From the NCBI GenBank assembly GCA_900765525.1, contig CAAFRY010000271.1, positions 1 to 14,954 of the forward strand: 14,954 bases of DNA, read 5' to 3'. A program made the translations under genes and the position numbers. Under the pieces are notes generated by a model. That model was not told where the DNA came from. It did not search any database and worked only from the letters and a program-made list of their open reading frames with translations. The stretch comes from an uncultured Blautia sp. GTDB lineage: Bacteria; Bacillota; Clostridia; Lachnospirales; Lachnospiraceae. Below are positions 7,031 to 13,798 of the stretch, piece after piece; positions within the stretch are counted from its first letter, which is position 1; every line of letters starts with the position of its first letter.

Positions 7031-7037
7031 CTCCTTT
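7031..7037 (-). promoter_or_regulatory. Ribosome site fixing the cytoplasmic GH43 start
   Basis: On the minus strand AAAGGAG lies 5 nt before the ATG at 7025. The upstream ATG at 7106 has no such site and lies upstream of the predicted transcription start. Confidence 0.8.
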
Positions 7038-7071
7038 CAGACGATATAGGGAAAATGTTAAGAGTATCTTT

Positions 7072-7100
7072 ATCCTAGCATAAAAGAAAACGGTTGACAA
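7072..7100 (-). promoter_or_regulatory. Promoter of the cytoplasmic GH43 gene
   Basis: Minus strand: -35 TTGTCA (7100-7095), 17-bp spacer, extended -10 TGC-TAGGAT (7080-7072). Its -35 overlaps the plus-strand -35 of the divergent regulator promoter (7094-7099), so the two promoters are back to back on the same bases. Confidence 0.6.
7085..7098. promoter_or_regulatory. LacI-family operator O1 over both divergent -35 boxes
   Basis: AGAAAACGGTTGAC has the central CG and the AAACG core shared with O2-O4, matching O4 at 9 of 14 positions. A bound repressor would cover the -35 boxes of both the GH43 and the regulator genes. It is weaker than O2 and O4 by sequence. Confidence 0.4.
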
Positions 7101-7123
7101 GTGCATACAAGTGGGGGTTTAAT
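7094..7123 (+). promoter_or_regulatory. Promoter of the LacI-family regulator gene
   Basis: Perfect -35 TTGACA (7094-7099), an 18-bp spacer and -10 TTTAAT (7118-7123). The predicted start near 7130 leaves operator O2 downstream of the start, positioned for autorepression. Confidence 0.6.
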
Positions 7124-7149
7124 AGAAACATGTATATATGTGTACCGGG

Positions 7150-7163
7150 GTAAAACGATTAAG
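7150..7163. promoter_or_regulatory. LacI-family operator O2 in the regulator leader
   Basis: GTAAAACGATTAAG matches the transporter operator O4 (GTTAAACGATTAAC) at 12 of 14 positions, with the central CG typical of LacI-family sites. It lies between the regulator promoter and its ribosome site. Confidence 0.6.
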
Positions 7164-7183
7164 TTAAGGGAAAAGGAGGGGAC

Positions 7184-8224
7184 ATGGCAACAATTAAAGA
7201 AATCGCAAAGGCATGCGGTGTATCGGCCGCCACAGTTTCAAATATCCTTAACAACAAACCGGGGGCCAGCGAGGCCACCAGAGAACTGGTTTTGGAGACA
7301 GCGGACAAAATGGATTATCTGCCCAACTATGTGGCAAAAAATCTGAAAACCCGTAATACCAGAAGCATTGGGGTAATCGCAGAGGATATGACGATTTTCA
7401 GTATTCCGGATATTATCGACGGAATCACGGAATATTGTGAGAAAGTAAACTATCATATTTTGTTGATAAATCTCAGGCTTTATAAGAAGTATGATGATAC
7501 TTATTATAACTCAGGGGATTATTTCGGTGTTGTGAAGCAGGAGATAAAGAAATTGATGGCCATGCAGGTGGAGGGAATCATATATGTGACGGCTCATGAG
7601 AGGGCGGTGAAATGTATTCCCGAGAATCTGCCTATTCCTGCGGTTATGGCCTATGGCTATACCAAAAGCGGGAGAGTGCCCTCTGTAGTGGTGGATGAGC
7701 AGCAGGGAACTTATGAATTGGTGGAACATCTTATTGAGAAGGGACACAGAAGAATCGGAGTTATCACTGGAAAAACAGACAGTTTCCATATGCAGGGACG
7801 TCTGCTGGGGTATCAGAAGGCCCTTCGTGATAATCAGATTGTCTATGACCCGGAGCTGGTCCTTATTGGTGACTGGACCAGAGAGTCCGGCTATAAATAC
7901 GCAGACCAGCTGTTGGGAAAAAAGGTTACGGCTATTTTTTGTATGAATGATTTGATGGCAGGCGGCGTGTATGACAGAGCAGATGAGCTGGGTCTGGATA
8001 TTCCGGAGGATATTTCTATTGTAGGATACGATAACCGGCAATTATCCAGCTACTATAAACCTCCGCTGACCACGGTAGAGCTTCCTCTCCATGATATTGG
8101 GTATAAAGCGGCAGATGTGATGATAGAAATGCTGAAAGGCAAGATAAAAGAGCAGAAAGAAGAATTGATTTACCAGGTGGGTTGTAAGGAGCTGATTCGT
8201 GACTCTGTAAAGCAGCTGTCATAA
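7184..8224 (+). CDS. LacI-family transcriptional regulator
   Basis: The 346-residue protein starts MATIKEIAKACGVSAATVSN, the classic LacI/GalR helix-turn-helix (about 2-25). The hinge helix LPNYVAKNLKTRNT (46-59) and a periplasmic-binding-protein-like sensor domain (60-340) follow. The latter shows GVIAED, HLIEKGHRRIGVITG, AIFCMNDLMAGG and SIVGYDN in the expected order. Length is normal for the family. AAGGAGGGG precedes the ATG by a few bases. Its position between the divergent GH43 gene and the transporter, with matching operators at 7085, 7150, 8464 and 8741, makes it the likely local repressor, relieved by arabinose or an arabino-oligosaccharide. It may instead act as an activator; the ligand is inferred. 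Confidence 0.92.
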   Translation: MATIKEIAKACGVSAATVSNILNNKPGASEATRELVLETADKMDYLPNYVAKNLKTRNTRSIGVIAEDMTIFSIPDIIDGITEYCEKVNYHILLINLRLYKKYDDTYYNSGDYFGVVKQEIKKLMAMQVEGIIYVTAHERAVKCIPENLPIPAVMAYGYTKSGRVPSVVVDEQQGTYELVEHLIEKGHRRIGVITGKTDSFHMQGRLLGYQKALRDNQIVYDPELVLIGDWTRESGYKYADQLLGKKVTAIFCMNDLMAGGVYDRADELGLDIPEDISIVGYDNRQLSSYYKPPLTTVELPLHDIGYKAADVMIEMLKGKIKEQKEELIYQVGCKELIRDSVKQLS

Positions 8225-8280
8225 AAGGAGCTTGGATATTAAAAAATATTATAGTTTTGGCCGGAGATATATAGGAAATA

Positions 8281-8340
8281 AGTTGCTGAAACGATGGTAC
8301 AAGTTAGCAGAACAGGATACAAGTTGCAGAAAAATGGGAT
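8281..8340. repeat. Three imperfect ~20-bp tandem repeats after the regulator gene
   Basis: Units start AGTTGCTGAAAC (8281), AGTTAGCAGAAC (8302) and AGTTGCAGAAAA (8322), each preceded by A-rich bases and followed by a GAT-type end. Spacings of 21 and 20 bp are two helical turns, so the same face of DNA would be presented three times. They end at the terminator stem. The first unit contains an AAACGAT half operator. Confidence 0.4.
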
Positions 8341-8382
8341 AAATCACAGGAATTTTTTCCAGTGGTTTATCCCTGTTTTTTT
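8336..8382 (+). terminator. Terminator of the LacI-family regulator gene
   Basis: GGGATAAATCAC (8336-8347) pairs with GTGGTTTATCCC (8362-8373), 12 bp with one G-U pair, followed by TGTTTTTTTG. A strong intrinsic terminator separating the regulator from the transporter operon. Confidence 0.85.
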
Positions 8383-8463
8383 GTGATTTTATACAAAGAT
8401 AAAAAAGGAAAAACAGGCTAAAAACAAGAATTACCCTGGAGGCTTTTGTGCAAAATGTATATA

Positions 8464-8477
8464 CTTAAACGATTTAA
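8464..8477. promoter_or_regulatory. LacI-family operator O3, distal
   Basis: CTTAAACGATTTAA matches O4 at 11 of 14 positions and is a near palindrome around the central CG. It lies 277 bp from O4 centre to centre, which would permit looping by a tetrameric regulator, though most LacI-family proteins are dimers. Confidence 0.5.
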
Positions 8478-8511
8478 AAATGCTTTGGATTGTATAAAAA
8501 ATGAAAAACAT

Positions 8512-8541
8512 AGAAAATAAGAGAAAATAAGAGAAATTAAG
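8512..8541. repeat. 10-bp tandem repeat, A-tract phased
   Basis: AGAAAATAAG occurs twice exactly, followed by AGAAATTAAG (8512-8521, 8522-8531, 8532-8541). The period is close to one helical turn, so the A-tracts are in phase and the DNA is likely bent. Confidence 0.55.
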
Positions 8542-8553
8542 AGTATTAAAATG

Positions 8554-8567
8554 ATAATCCGGATTAT
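8554..8567. promoter_or_regulatory. Perfect 14-bp palindrome, possible operator
   Basis: ATAATCCGGATTAT is perfectly symmetric and unlike the AAACGATTAA operators, so it could bind a different dimeric regulator. It stands between the phased A-tracts and the extended -10 at 8604. Confidence 0.3.
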
Positions 8568-8740
8568 ATGGAAACATACAGGTTTTATTAAAGGACACCA
8601 GTGTGGTATAAATTAAGAAAATCAAATGAAACCTTGTACAAATTGTTTAAGAAAACGGGCAGAAGAAAAGTATAAAAGAATAAAATATACGATATTCGGA
8701 AAATGGAGAAAAAGAGAAAAAAATAAATTCTGTCAATCTG

Positions 8741-8754
8741 GTTAAACGATTAAC
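8741..8754. promoter_or_regulatory. LacI-family operator O4 of the transporter operon
   Basis: GTTAAACGATTAAC is a pseudo-palindrome with central CG and one mismatch between arms, the best operator in the window. It overlaps a possible -35 TTAACA (8750-8755). Confidence 0.65.
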
Positions 8755-8780
8755 AAGCCTCATTTGTGCTTTTGTATCAT
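8750..8780 (+). promoter_or_regulatory. Candidate proximal promoter of the transporter operon
   Basis: -35 TTAACA (8750-8755), spacer 19 bp (long), -10 TATCAT (8775-8780). Spacing is suboptimal. The extended -10 TGG-TATAAA at 8604-8612 is the alternative. Operator overlap favours this one. Confidence 0.35.
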
Positions 8781-8781
8781 A

Positions 8782-8798
8782 CAGAAGGGAGCCTTCTG
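8782..8798 (+). promoter_or_regulatory. 5' leader hairpin before the solute-binding protein gene
   Basis: CAGAAGG/CCTTCTG around a GAG loop forms a perfect 7-bp stem. It lies at or near the predicted transcript start, where such hairpins often stabilise abundant mRNAs. Confidence 0.4.
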
Positions 8799-8831
8799 AT
8801 TTGATAAAAAAATTTATAAGGAGGACACTAT

Positions 8832-10229
8832 ATGAAGAAGAAAGTGTTGGCTGCATTATTATGTGCGGCAATGGCAGGAACCATGTTAGCAGGCTGCGGC
8901 GGAGGTTCTAGTGACAGCGGTTCCAGCAGCGATTCAGGAGATGAGGCTTCTGCAGAAGACGGTGAAGGCGAAGATGGAGAGGTTGAACCTGAAGCTGTTA
9001 CCACAGTAGGTCCTGACTCCGGAACTAAGATGGAGATGTGGTCCTTTGTTAGCCAGCATAATGATTTCTATGCCAAGATGCTGGAGAAGTGGAACGAGCA
9101 GAATCCTGACAGACAGATTCAGATTACCTTCACTACATATCCATTCGGTGATATGCACAATAAGATGATTATGGCTCTGCAGACAGGAGAAGGCGCTCCT
9201 GACCTGTGCGACATTGAAAGAGGCCAGTTCCCTAACTTCCTTCAGGGTGAGGTTCAGCTCTATGCTCTGAATGATGCTCTGGAACCATACATGGGAGACT
9301 TAGTGCAGTCCCGTTTCGACATTTATTCTAAGGACGGAAATTACTACGGAGCACCTACTCACGTTGGCGCTACTGTAATGTACTATAATGATGAATTACT
9401 TTCTCAGTACGGCATTGACTATAAGACTATCAAGACCTGGGACGACTATACCGCAGCAGCTGAGAAGCTGAAAGAGGCTACAAACGGTGAGGTGAAGATG
9501 ACAGAGGTTGATACCGGCGGTACTGACTGGATGTGGCTGTCCATGGCTGAGCATGGTGAAGACCAGGTAGACGAGGATGGACGTGCAGTTGTTACAGAAG
9601 GTATGGCAGAAATGCTGAAGCTGCAGAAAGAATGGCTGGATAATGATTTAGCTATGATTTGCCCGGCTGGACAGGTTGATACAGAAGAAGGTAAGCAGGC
9701 TATTATGGACCAGCAGTTCGCTTCCTTCCCGAAAGCTCTGTGGTACATGAGCCGTTTCGTATCTGATATGCCGGATGAAGCAGGCAAATGGGCTATCGCT
9801 CCTTGCCCGGTATTTGAAGAGGGACAGTCTCGTTCCGTTGGTATCGGTGGTACAGGTACTGTTGTAACACAGCAGTCCGCTGACCCAGAACTGGCAGCAG
9901 ACTTTATTGCATACGCAAAATGCTCCTATGAAGGTTGTGTAGGTATTTGGGAAGACCTTGGATTTGACGTTGTTAACAAATCTGTTTGGAAAGACCCGGC
10001 TATCACACAGGATACATCAAACAAATATATTGCTTTCTTCAGAACAAATCCATTCGACGTTTTGAATGAAATTGAAAATGAAATCGAAGCAATTACAGTT
10101 AATTCTAATACATTCATTTTAGGCGATTATCTGAATGTAACTACATTTAACAGTATCTTTGAGAATGGACAGGACGTAGACGAGGCGCTTCAAGAATGCC
10201 AGGATATGGTAGATATTGACCAGGAATAG
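8832..10229 (+). CDS. Sugar ABC transporter solute-binding lipoprotein
   Basis: The 465-residue protein begins MKKKVLAALLCAAMAGTMLAGC with lipobox L-A-G-C22, so it is anchored outside the membrane. A long Gly/Ser- then Asp/Glu-rich spacer (23-55) comes before the family 1 extracellular solute-binding fold (about 60-465). Typical features are WSFVSQHNDFYAKMLEKWNE (70-89) and GAPDLCDIE. The strong AAGGAGG site is about 7 nt before the ATG. With the two permeases downstream it forms a carbohydrate-uptake type (CUT1) importer. Arabino-oligosaccharide specificity is inferred from the flanking GH43 genes. A terminator follows the gene, as is usual for binding proteins made in excess over their permeases. 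Confidence 0.93.
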   Translation: MKKKVLAALLCAAMAGTMLAGCGGGSSDSGSSSDSGDEASAEDGEGEDGEVEPEAVTTVGPDSGTKMEMWSFVSQHNDFYAKMLEKWNEQNPDRQIQITFTTYPFGDMHNKMIMALQTGEGAPDLCDIERGQFPNFLQGEVQLYALNDALEPYMGDLVQSRFDIYSKDGNYYGAPTHVGATVMYYNDELLSQYGIDYKTIKTWDDYTAAAEKLKEATNGEVKMTEVDTGGTDWMWLSMAEHGEDQVDEDGRAVVTEGMAEMLKLQKEWLDNDLAMICPAGQVDTEEGKQAIMDQQFASFPKALWYMSRFVSDMPDEAGKWAIAPCPVFEEGQSRSVGIGGTGTVVTQQSADPELAADFIAYAKCSYEGCVGIWEDLGFDVVNKSVWKDPAITQDTSNKYIAFFRTNPFDVLNEIENEIEAITVNSNTFILGDYLNVTTFNSIFENGQDVDEALQECQDMVDIDQE

Positions 10230-10262
10230 CTTGAAGCAATAAGCAGCTTTGGTAATCTAATG

Positions 10263-10299
10263 GAAATTGCCTGGGGTTGAAACCTAGGCAATTTCTTTT
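10263..10299 (+). terminator. Intra-operon terminator/attenuator after the binding protein gene
   Basis: GAAATTGCCT (10263-10272) and AGGCAATTTC (10286-10295) form a perfect 10-bp stem; GGTT/AACC can extend it inside. TTTT follows. It sits 20 nt before the permease start, so partial read-through would set a binding protein to permease ratio. Confidence 0.7.
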
Positions 10300-10318
10300 A
10301 TAAAAGGAGAGTGAGACA

Positions 10319-11215
10319 GTGAAGTTTAAAAAATTTTTCTTTTCACAAAAAGCAGCGCCTTATGTGTTCGTGCTTCCATTTGTGCTCAGCTTTTGTATTT
10401 TTTGGATTTATCCATTATTCAGCACTGTGAAGATGAGTTTCCAATCTATCCTGCCAGGACAGATTGAGTGGATTGGCTTGGAAAACTATGCCAAGCTTTT
10501 AAAGGATACTGCTTTCCACACGGCAATTAAAAACAGCTTTACATATATGTTATGGTCTCTGGTACTCCTGATTCCATTCCCCATGCTGTATGCCGTGCTG
10601 ATGGACAGCCGTCTGGTAAAAGCTCAGGGTGTCTGGAAGGCGATTTTGTATATGCCGGCTTTGACATCTGTAGTTATTTCCGGTACTCTGTTCCGTTTGA
10701 TGTTTGCAGAGATGCCTACCGGTCAGATGAACAAGCTGTTACAGTTCTTTGGCTCTGATGCCATACCGTGGCTGAAAAACGGTTCCACCGCAATGTTTGC
10801 ATTGGTTCTCCTATGCTGCTGGAGGTGGACGGGTGTTAATATGCTGTATTTCATGTCTGGATTGAAGGGAATCGACGGTTCTCTCTATGAGGCGGCGGAC
10901 ATTGACGGCGCCAATTCCTGGAAGAAATTCTGGTATGTTACCATTCCTCTTCTGAAACCTACCACAATCTATGTGTTGACAATCAGTGTATATGCAGGTC
11001 TGGCTATGTTCCTGGAATCCTACATGTTATGGGGTGGAAATACTTCACCAAAGAACATTGGTCTTACTATTGTAGGATACCTGTATAAGAGAGGTATCGA
11101 GAGAAACCAGATGGGATATGCTTCGGCTGTTGGTCTGGTGCTTCTGTTTATCGCTCTGGCAATTAACGTAGTTCAGCTGGTACTGAACGGAACCTTTAAG
11201 AAGGAGGAGAGTTGA
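10319..11215 (+). CDS. Sugar ABC transporter permease, MalF/UgpA type
   Basis: The 298-residue integral membrane protein has about six hydrophobic helices, the first at 13-35 (APYVFVLPFVLSFCIFWIY). The ABC permease EAA loop that contacts the ATPase is EAADIDGANSWKKFW..IPLLKP (191-214). The start is GTG at 10319, with AAGGAG 9 nt upstream. It ends one base before the second permease, so the two are translationally coupled. It forms the transmembrane heterodimer with the next gene product and takes ligand from the lipoprotein at 8832. Confidence 0.93.
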   Translation: MKFKKFFFSQKAAPYVFVLPFVLSFCIFWIYPLFSTVKMSFQSILPGQIEWIGLENYAKLLKDTAFHTAIKNSFTYMLWSLVLLIPFPMLYAVLMDSRLVKAQGVWKAILYMPALTSVVISGTLFRLMFAEMPTGQMNKLLQFFGSDAIPWLKNGSTAMFALVLLCCWRWTGVNMLYFMSGLKGIDGSLYEAADIDGANSWKKFWYVTIPLLKPTTIYVLTISVYAGLAMFLESYMLWGGNTSPKNIGLTIVGYLYKRGIERNQMGYASAVGLVLLFIALAINVVQLVLNGTFKKEES

Positions 11216-11216
11216 T

Positions 11217-12104
11217 ATGGCAAATACAGCACCTTCCAAAGAAAAAGATAAAATGGGCATGACCATGAAAAACAGGATTTTGTCCGTGTTTGCTACAGGC
11301 TTTTTCGTTATTCTGTGTGCCCTTGTAGTATTCCCGGTATTTGCAGGTCTTCTTGCTTCTTTCCGTCCTGGTTCAGAGCTGATTCGTAGAGGTCTGTCTA
11401 TTAACCTGGATTTCGGAAGTATGTCCTTAAACAACTATGGATACCTGTTTTCCGGTAATGCGGATTCTAAGAAATACTTTATGTGGTATAAGAACAGCCT
11501 TGTTCTTACTCTTTTAACCGTTGTTCTTACACTGGCCATCTGCTATTTTGTAGCTTACGGTATTTCTATGTACAAATTCAAACTGCAGAATGTGATTTTG
11601 TTCCTGGTTATCGCAACCATGATGGTTCCTTTTGAAATCCTTATGCTGCCATTATATCAGGAAATGATAGATTTAAATCTTATGAATACAACTGCAGGTG
11701 TAATTCTGCCGGGACTATGCGGAGCGTCCACCATATTCTTCTTCCGACAATATATGATAGGATTGCCGAAGGATTTGCTGGATGCAGGTCGTATTGACGG
11801 CTGTACAGAATATGGTATCTGCGTTAAAATTATTCTGCCTATTACAAAGCCGGCTTTTGCTTCCATGGCAATTTTAAGTACCATGGGCGCATGGAACAAC
11901 CTGCTGTGGCCTATGATGGTTTACCGTGATGCAGATAAGTTTACACTGCCAATCGGTTTGAATACTTTGCTGACCCCATACGGAAATAATTACGATATTT
12001 TGATTGCCGGTTCTATGTTCGGTATCATTCCTATCCTTGTTATTTTCCTCTGTTTCCAGAGATACTTTATTGAAGGTATGGTAACAGGCGCAGTAAAAGG
12101 CTGA
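11217..12104 (+). CDS. Sugar ABC transporter permease, MalG/UgpE type
   Basis: The 295-residue integral membrane protein has a short hydrophilic N-terminus (1-19), then helices beginning ILSVFATGFFVILCALVVF (21-39). The EAA-type loop appears as DAGRIDGCTEYGICVKIILP, followed by ITKP. The family feature MVPFEILMLPLY is also present. AAGGAGG inside the end of the previous gene serves as its ribosome site. It is the partner of the preceding permease. No ATP-binding subunit gene follows; CUT1 importers in Firmicutes commonly share one MsmX/UgpC-like ATPase encoded elsewhere. Confidence 0.93.
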   Translation: MANTAPSKEKDKMGMTMKNRILSVFATGFFVILCALVVFPVFAGLLASFRPGSELIRRGLSINLDFGSMSLNNYGYLFSGNADSKKYFMWYKNSLVLTLLTVVLTLAICYFVAYGISMYKFKLQNVILFLVIATMMVPFEILMLPLYQEMIDLNLMNTTAGVILPGLCGASTIFFFRQYMIGLPKDLLDAGRIDGCTEYGICVKIILPITKPAFASMAILSTMGAWNNLLWPMMVYRDADKFTLPIGLNTLLTPYGNNYDILIAGSMFGIIPILVIFLCFQRYFIEGMVTGAVKG

Positions 12105-12122
12105 GAATATCTGAGATTACTG

Positions 12123-12157
12123 AAAAGGGATTGCTGCATCCTGCAGCAGTCCCTTTT
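12123..12157. terminator. Hairpin terminator after the second permease
   Basis: A 15-bp stem (12123-12137 with 12143-12157, one T-G pair) has an ATCCT loop. The arms start AAAAGGGA and end TCCCTTTT, so the T-run lies in the stem and it could work in both directions. It separates the transporter from the arabinanase gene. No clear promoter follows it, so read-through is likely the source of arabinanase transcript. Confidence 0.65.
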
Positions 12158-12254
12158 GCAAACTATAGGCACAGCCCAGAATCTGCAAAAAACTATGGAA
12201 ATAAGGAAAATGTTCCAGCAGGAGAGTTTACCTTATTAGAGAGGAAAAATAAAG

Positions 12255-13787
12255 ATGAGAAAATGGAAAAGATTTTTGTGTATAGCAGCAAGTCTCTGTC
12301 TGGCCGGTCTTTCAGCCTGCGGAGGAGAGGAAAACAGCGGATTGTCGCTGGATGAGGTGAAGGAACGTCAGGGCAGTTTTTCCGCAGGGGCTTCTGTCCA
12401 TGACCCTTCTATATATGAAGAGAATGGCACCTACTATATTTTTGGTTCCCATATGGAGGCAGCTAAATCAGATAACCTCAGGGATTGGAAGCGTTTTGCT
12501 ACAGCGGTTTCCAAGAGCAATAAACTTTTTGATAACCTTTTTGAGGAACCTATGAAGGCCTTTGAGTTTGTGGGAAGAAACGAGGAGGGTGGCTACTCTG
12601 TTTGGGCGCCGGATGTTATTTATAATGAGAAGATGGGGAAATACATGATGTATTTCTGTACTACATCTACCTATAAGCGCTCCTCTCTGTGCTTTGCCAC
12701 AGCAGATGCTCCGGAAGGCCCTTATACCTTCCAGGATACCATTCTTCACTCTGGCTTCACTACAGCAGATACCAAGAATAAGGCATCAATTTTCGGAGAC
12801 GAAAATTTTGATATGCGAAAATACATGCTGACCGGAGATTATAATAACCTGCAGTGGCCCAATGCTTTGGACCCGTCAGTGTTTTATGATGAAGAAGGCA
12901 GAATGTGGATGGTTTATGGTTCCTGGTCAGGCGGTATCTATATTTTAGAACTGGACCAGGAGACAGGATACCCTATTTTCCCGGAGGAAGATAAGGAAAA
13001 TGAAGTGGATAGCTATTACGGCAAACACCTGATTGGAGGTATGCATCTTTCCTGTGAAGGCCCCTATATCCTTTACGACGAAACTACCGGCTATTACTAT
13101 CTCTTTGTTTCTTATGGAAGCCTGACTGCAGAGGGGGGCTATCAGATACGGCTGTTCCGTTCTGAGAATCCCGATGGGCCTTATACAGACCCAAGCGGTG
13201 AGACTTTTGCTATGAATGTGGAGGACCATAGTCAGTACGGCTTGAAGATGATGGGAAATTATACCTTCCCAAGCCTTCCTTATTCTTATATGGCACCGGG
13301 CCACAATTCTGCTTTGGTGGATGAGGATGGAAAGATGTATGTGGTATATCATCAGAGATTCAGCGATAAAGGGGAAACTCATGAGCCCAGAGTACATCAG
13401 CTTTTTTCCAATAAAGAGGGCTGGCTGGTAGCAGCGCCTTTTGCAACAGAAGGAGAGAGCATTTACCAGGAAGCAGGGGGTAATAAAGAGATTGCGGGCA
13501 CATATTTTTACCTGAACCATGGAAAGGATATTTCTTCAGATGTACACGAGGCTGAGGAAATTCATCTTACAGCCCAAGGGAAGATTAAAAATAGTGATGG
13601 AAAGAGCATCGGGGAATTTTCCAGAGAAAAAGACTCCCCGTACATTACTCTAACCTTGGAGGATGAGGAGTATCAGGGAGTCCTGGTTGCTATGAATGAC
13701 GAGGCAGGAAATCCTACCCTTTGCTTTACGGCAGCAGGCAGCAACAATGAAACTGTCTGGGGCGTAAAATATCTGGAGGATAAGTAA
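12255..13787 (+). CDS. Surface lipoprotein GH43, probable endo-1,5-alpha-L-arabinanase
   Basis: The 510-residue protein starts with a lipoprotein signal ending L-S-A-C22, placing it on the outer face of the membrane. The GH43 propeller (about 44-400) has general base D50 in VHDPSIY followed by GTYYIFGSH, D206 in ALDPSVF, general acid E268 in CEGPYI, and H350 in APGHNS. That histidine matches the metal-coordinating residue of Bacillus-type endo-arabinanases, and SVWAPDVIYN (115-124) also fits. Residues 413-510 form a separate beta-rich domain (GTYFYLN..., YQGVLVAM, VWGVKYL) of the kind seen at the C-terminus of larger arabinanases. It would cut arabinan chains to oligosaccharides for the adjacent importer. 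The ribosome site is AGAGAGG, about 10 nt before the ATG. Substrate assignment is by motif, not experiment. Confidence 0.85.
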   Translation: MRKWKRFLCIAASLCLAGLSACGGEENSGLSLDEVKERQGSFSAGASVHDPSIYEENGTYYIFGSHMEAAKSDNLRDWKRFATAVSKSNKLFDNLFEEPMKAFEFVGRNEEGGYSVWAPDVIYNEKMGKYMMYFCTTSTYKRSSLCFATADAPEGPYTFQDTILHSGFTTADTKNKASIFGDENFDMRKYMLTGDYNNLQWPNALDPSVFYDEEGRMWMVYGSWSGGIYILELDQETGYPIFPEEDKENEVDSYYGKHLIGGMHLSCEGPYILYDETTGYYYLFVSYGSLTAEGGYQIRLFRSENPDGPYTDPSGETFAMNVEDHSQYGLKMMGNYTFPSLPYSYMAPGHNSALVDEDGKMYVVYHQRFSDKGETHEPRVHQLFSNKEGWLVAAPFATEGESIYQEAGGNKEIAGTYFYLNHGKDISSDVHEAEEIHLTAQGKIKNSDGKSIGEFSREKDSPYITLTLEDEEYQGVLVAMNDEAGNPTLCFTAAGSNNETVWGVKYLEDK

Positions 13788-13798
13788 TCAGTTATCCT
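13777..13798. terminator. Hairpin spanning two abutting convergent stop codons
   Basis: AGGATAA (13777-13783) and TTATCCT (13792-13798) form a 7-bp stem whose 8-base loop contains most of both stop codons. There is no U-tract on either side. A weak two-way terminator or processing end. Confidence 0.3.

Larger units (their letters stand above)
8383..8831 (+). promoter_or_regulatory. Long control region upstream of the sugar transporter operon
   Basis: About 450 bp of AT-rich, largely A/G-rich DNA without a convincing ORF. It holds operator O3 (8464), a -10-like TATAAA (8492-8497), 10-bp phased A-rich repeats (8512-8541), a 14-bp palindrome (8554-8567), an extended -10 TGG-TATAAA (8604-8612), operator O4 (8741) and a 5' hairpin (8782-8798). 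It is unusually long for one promoter and suggests more than one input. Confidence 0.5.

Noticed and set aside
7026..7106. Extended N-terminus of the minus-strand GH43 from ATG at 7106
   Set aside because: The extra 27 codons cover the promoter (7072-7100) and the proper ribosome site; the start at 7025 fits far better.
7511..8041. 176-residue minus-strand ORF opposite the LacI-type gene
   Set aside because: It is an antisense frame to a strongly conserved regulator; His/Ile-rich composition and no ribosome site.
7085..8754. CcpA catabolite (cre) sites
   Set aside because: The CG-centred sites resemble cre superficially, but the TG and CA ends are not at the right distance; they match each other better as local LacI-type operators.
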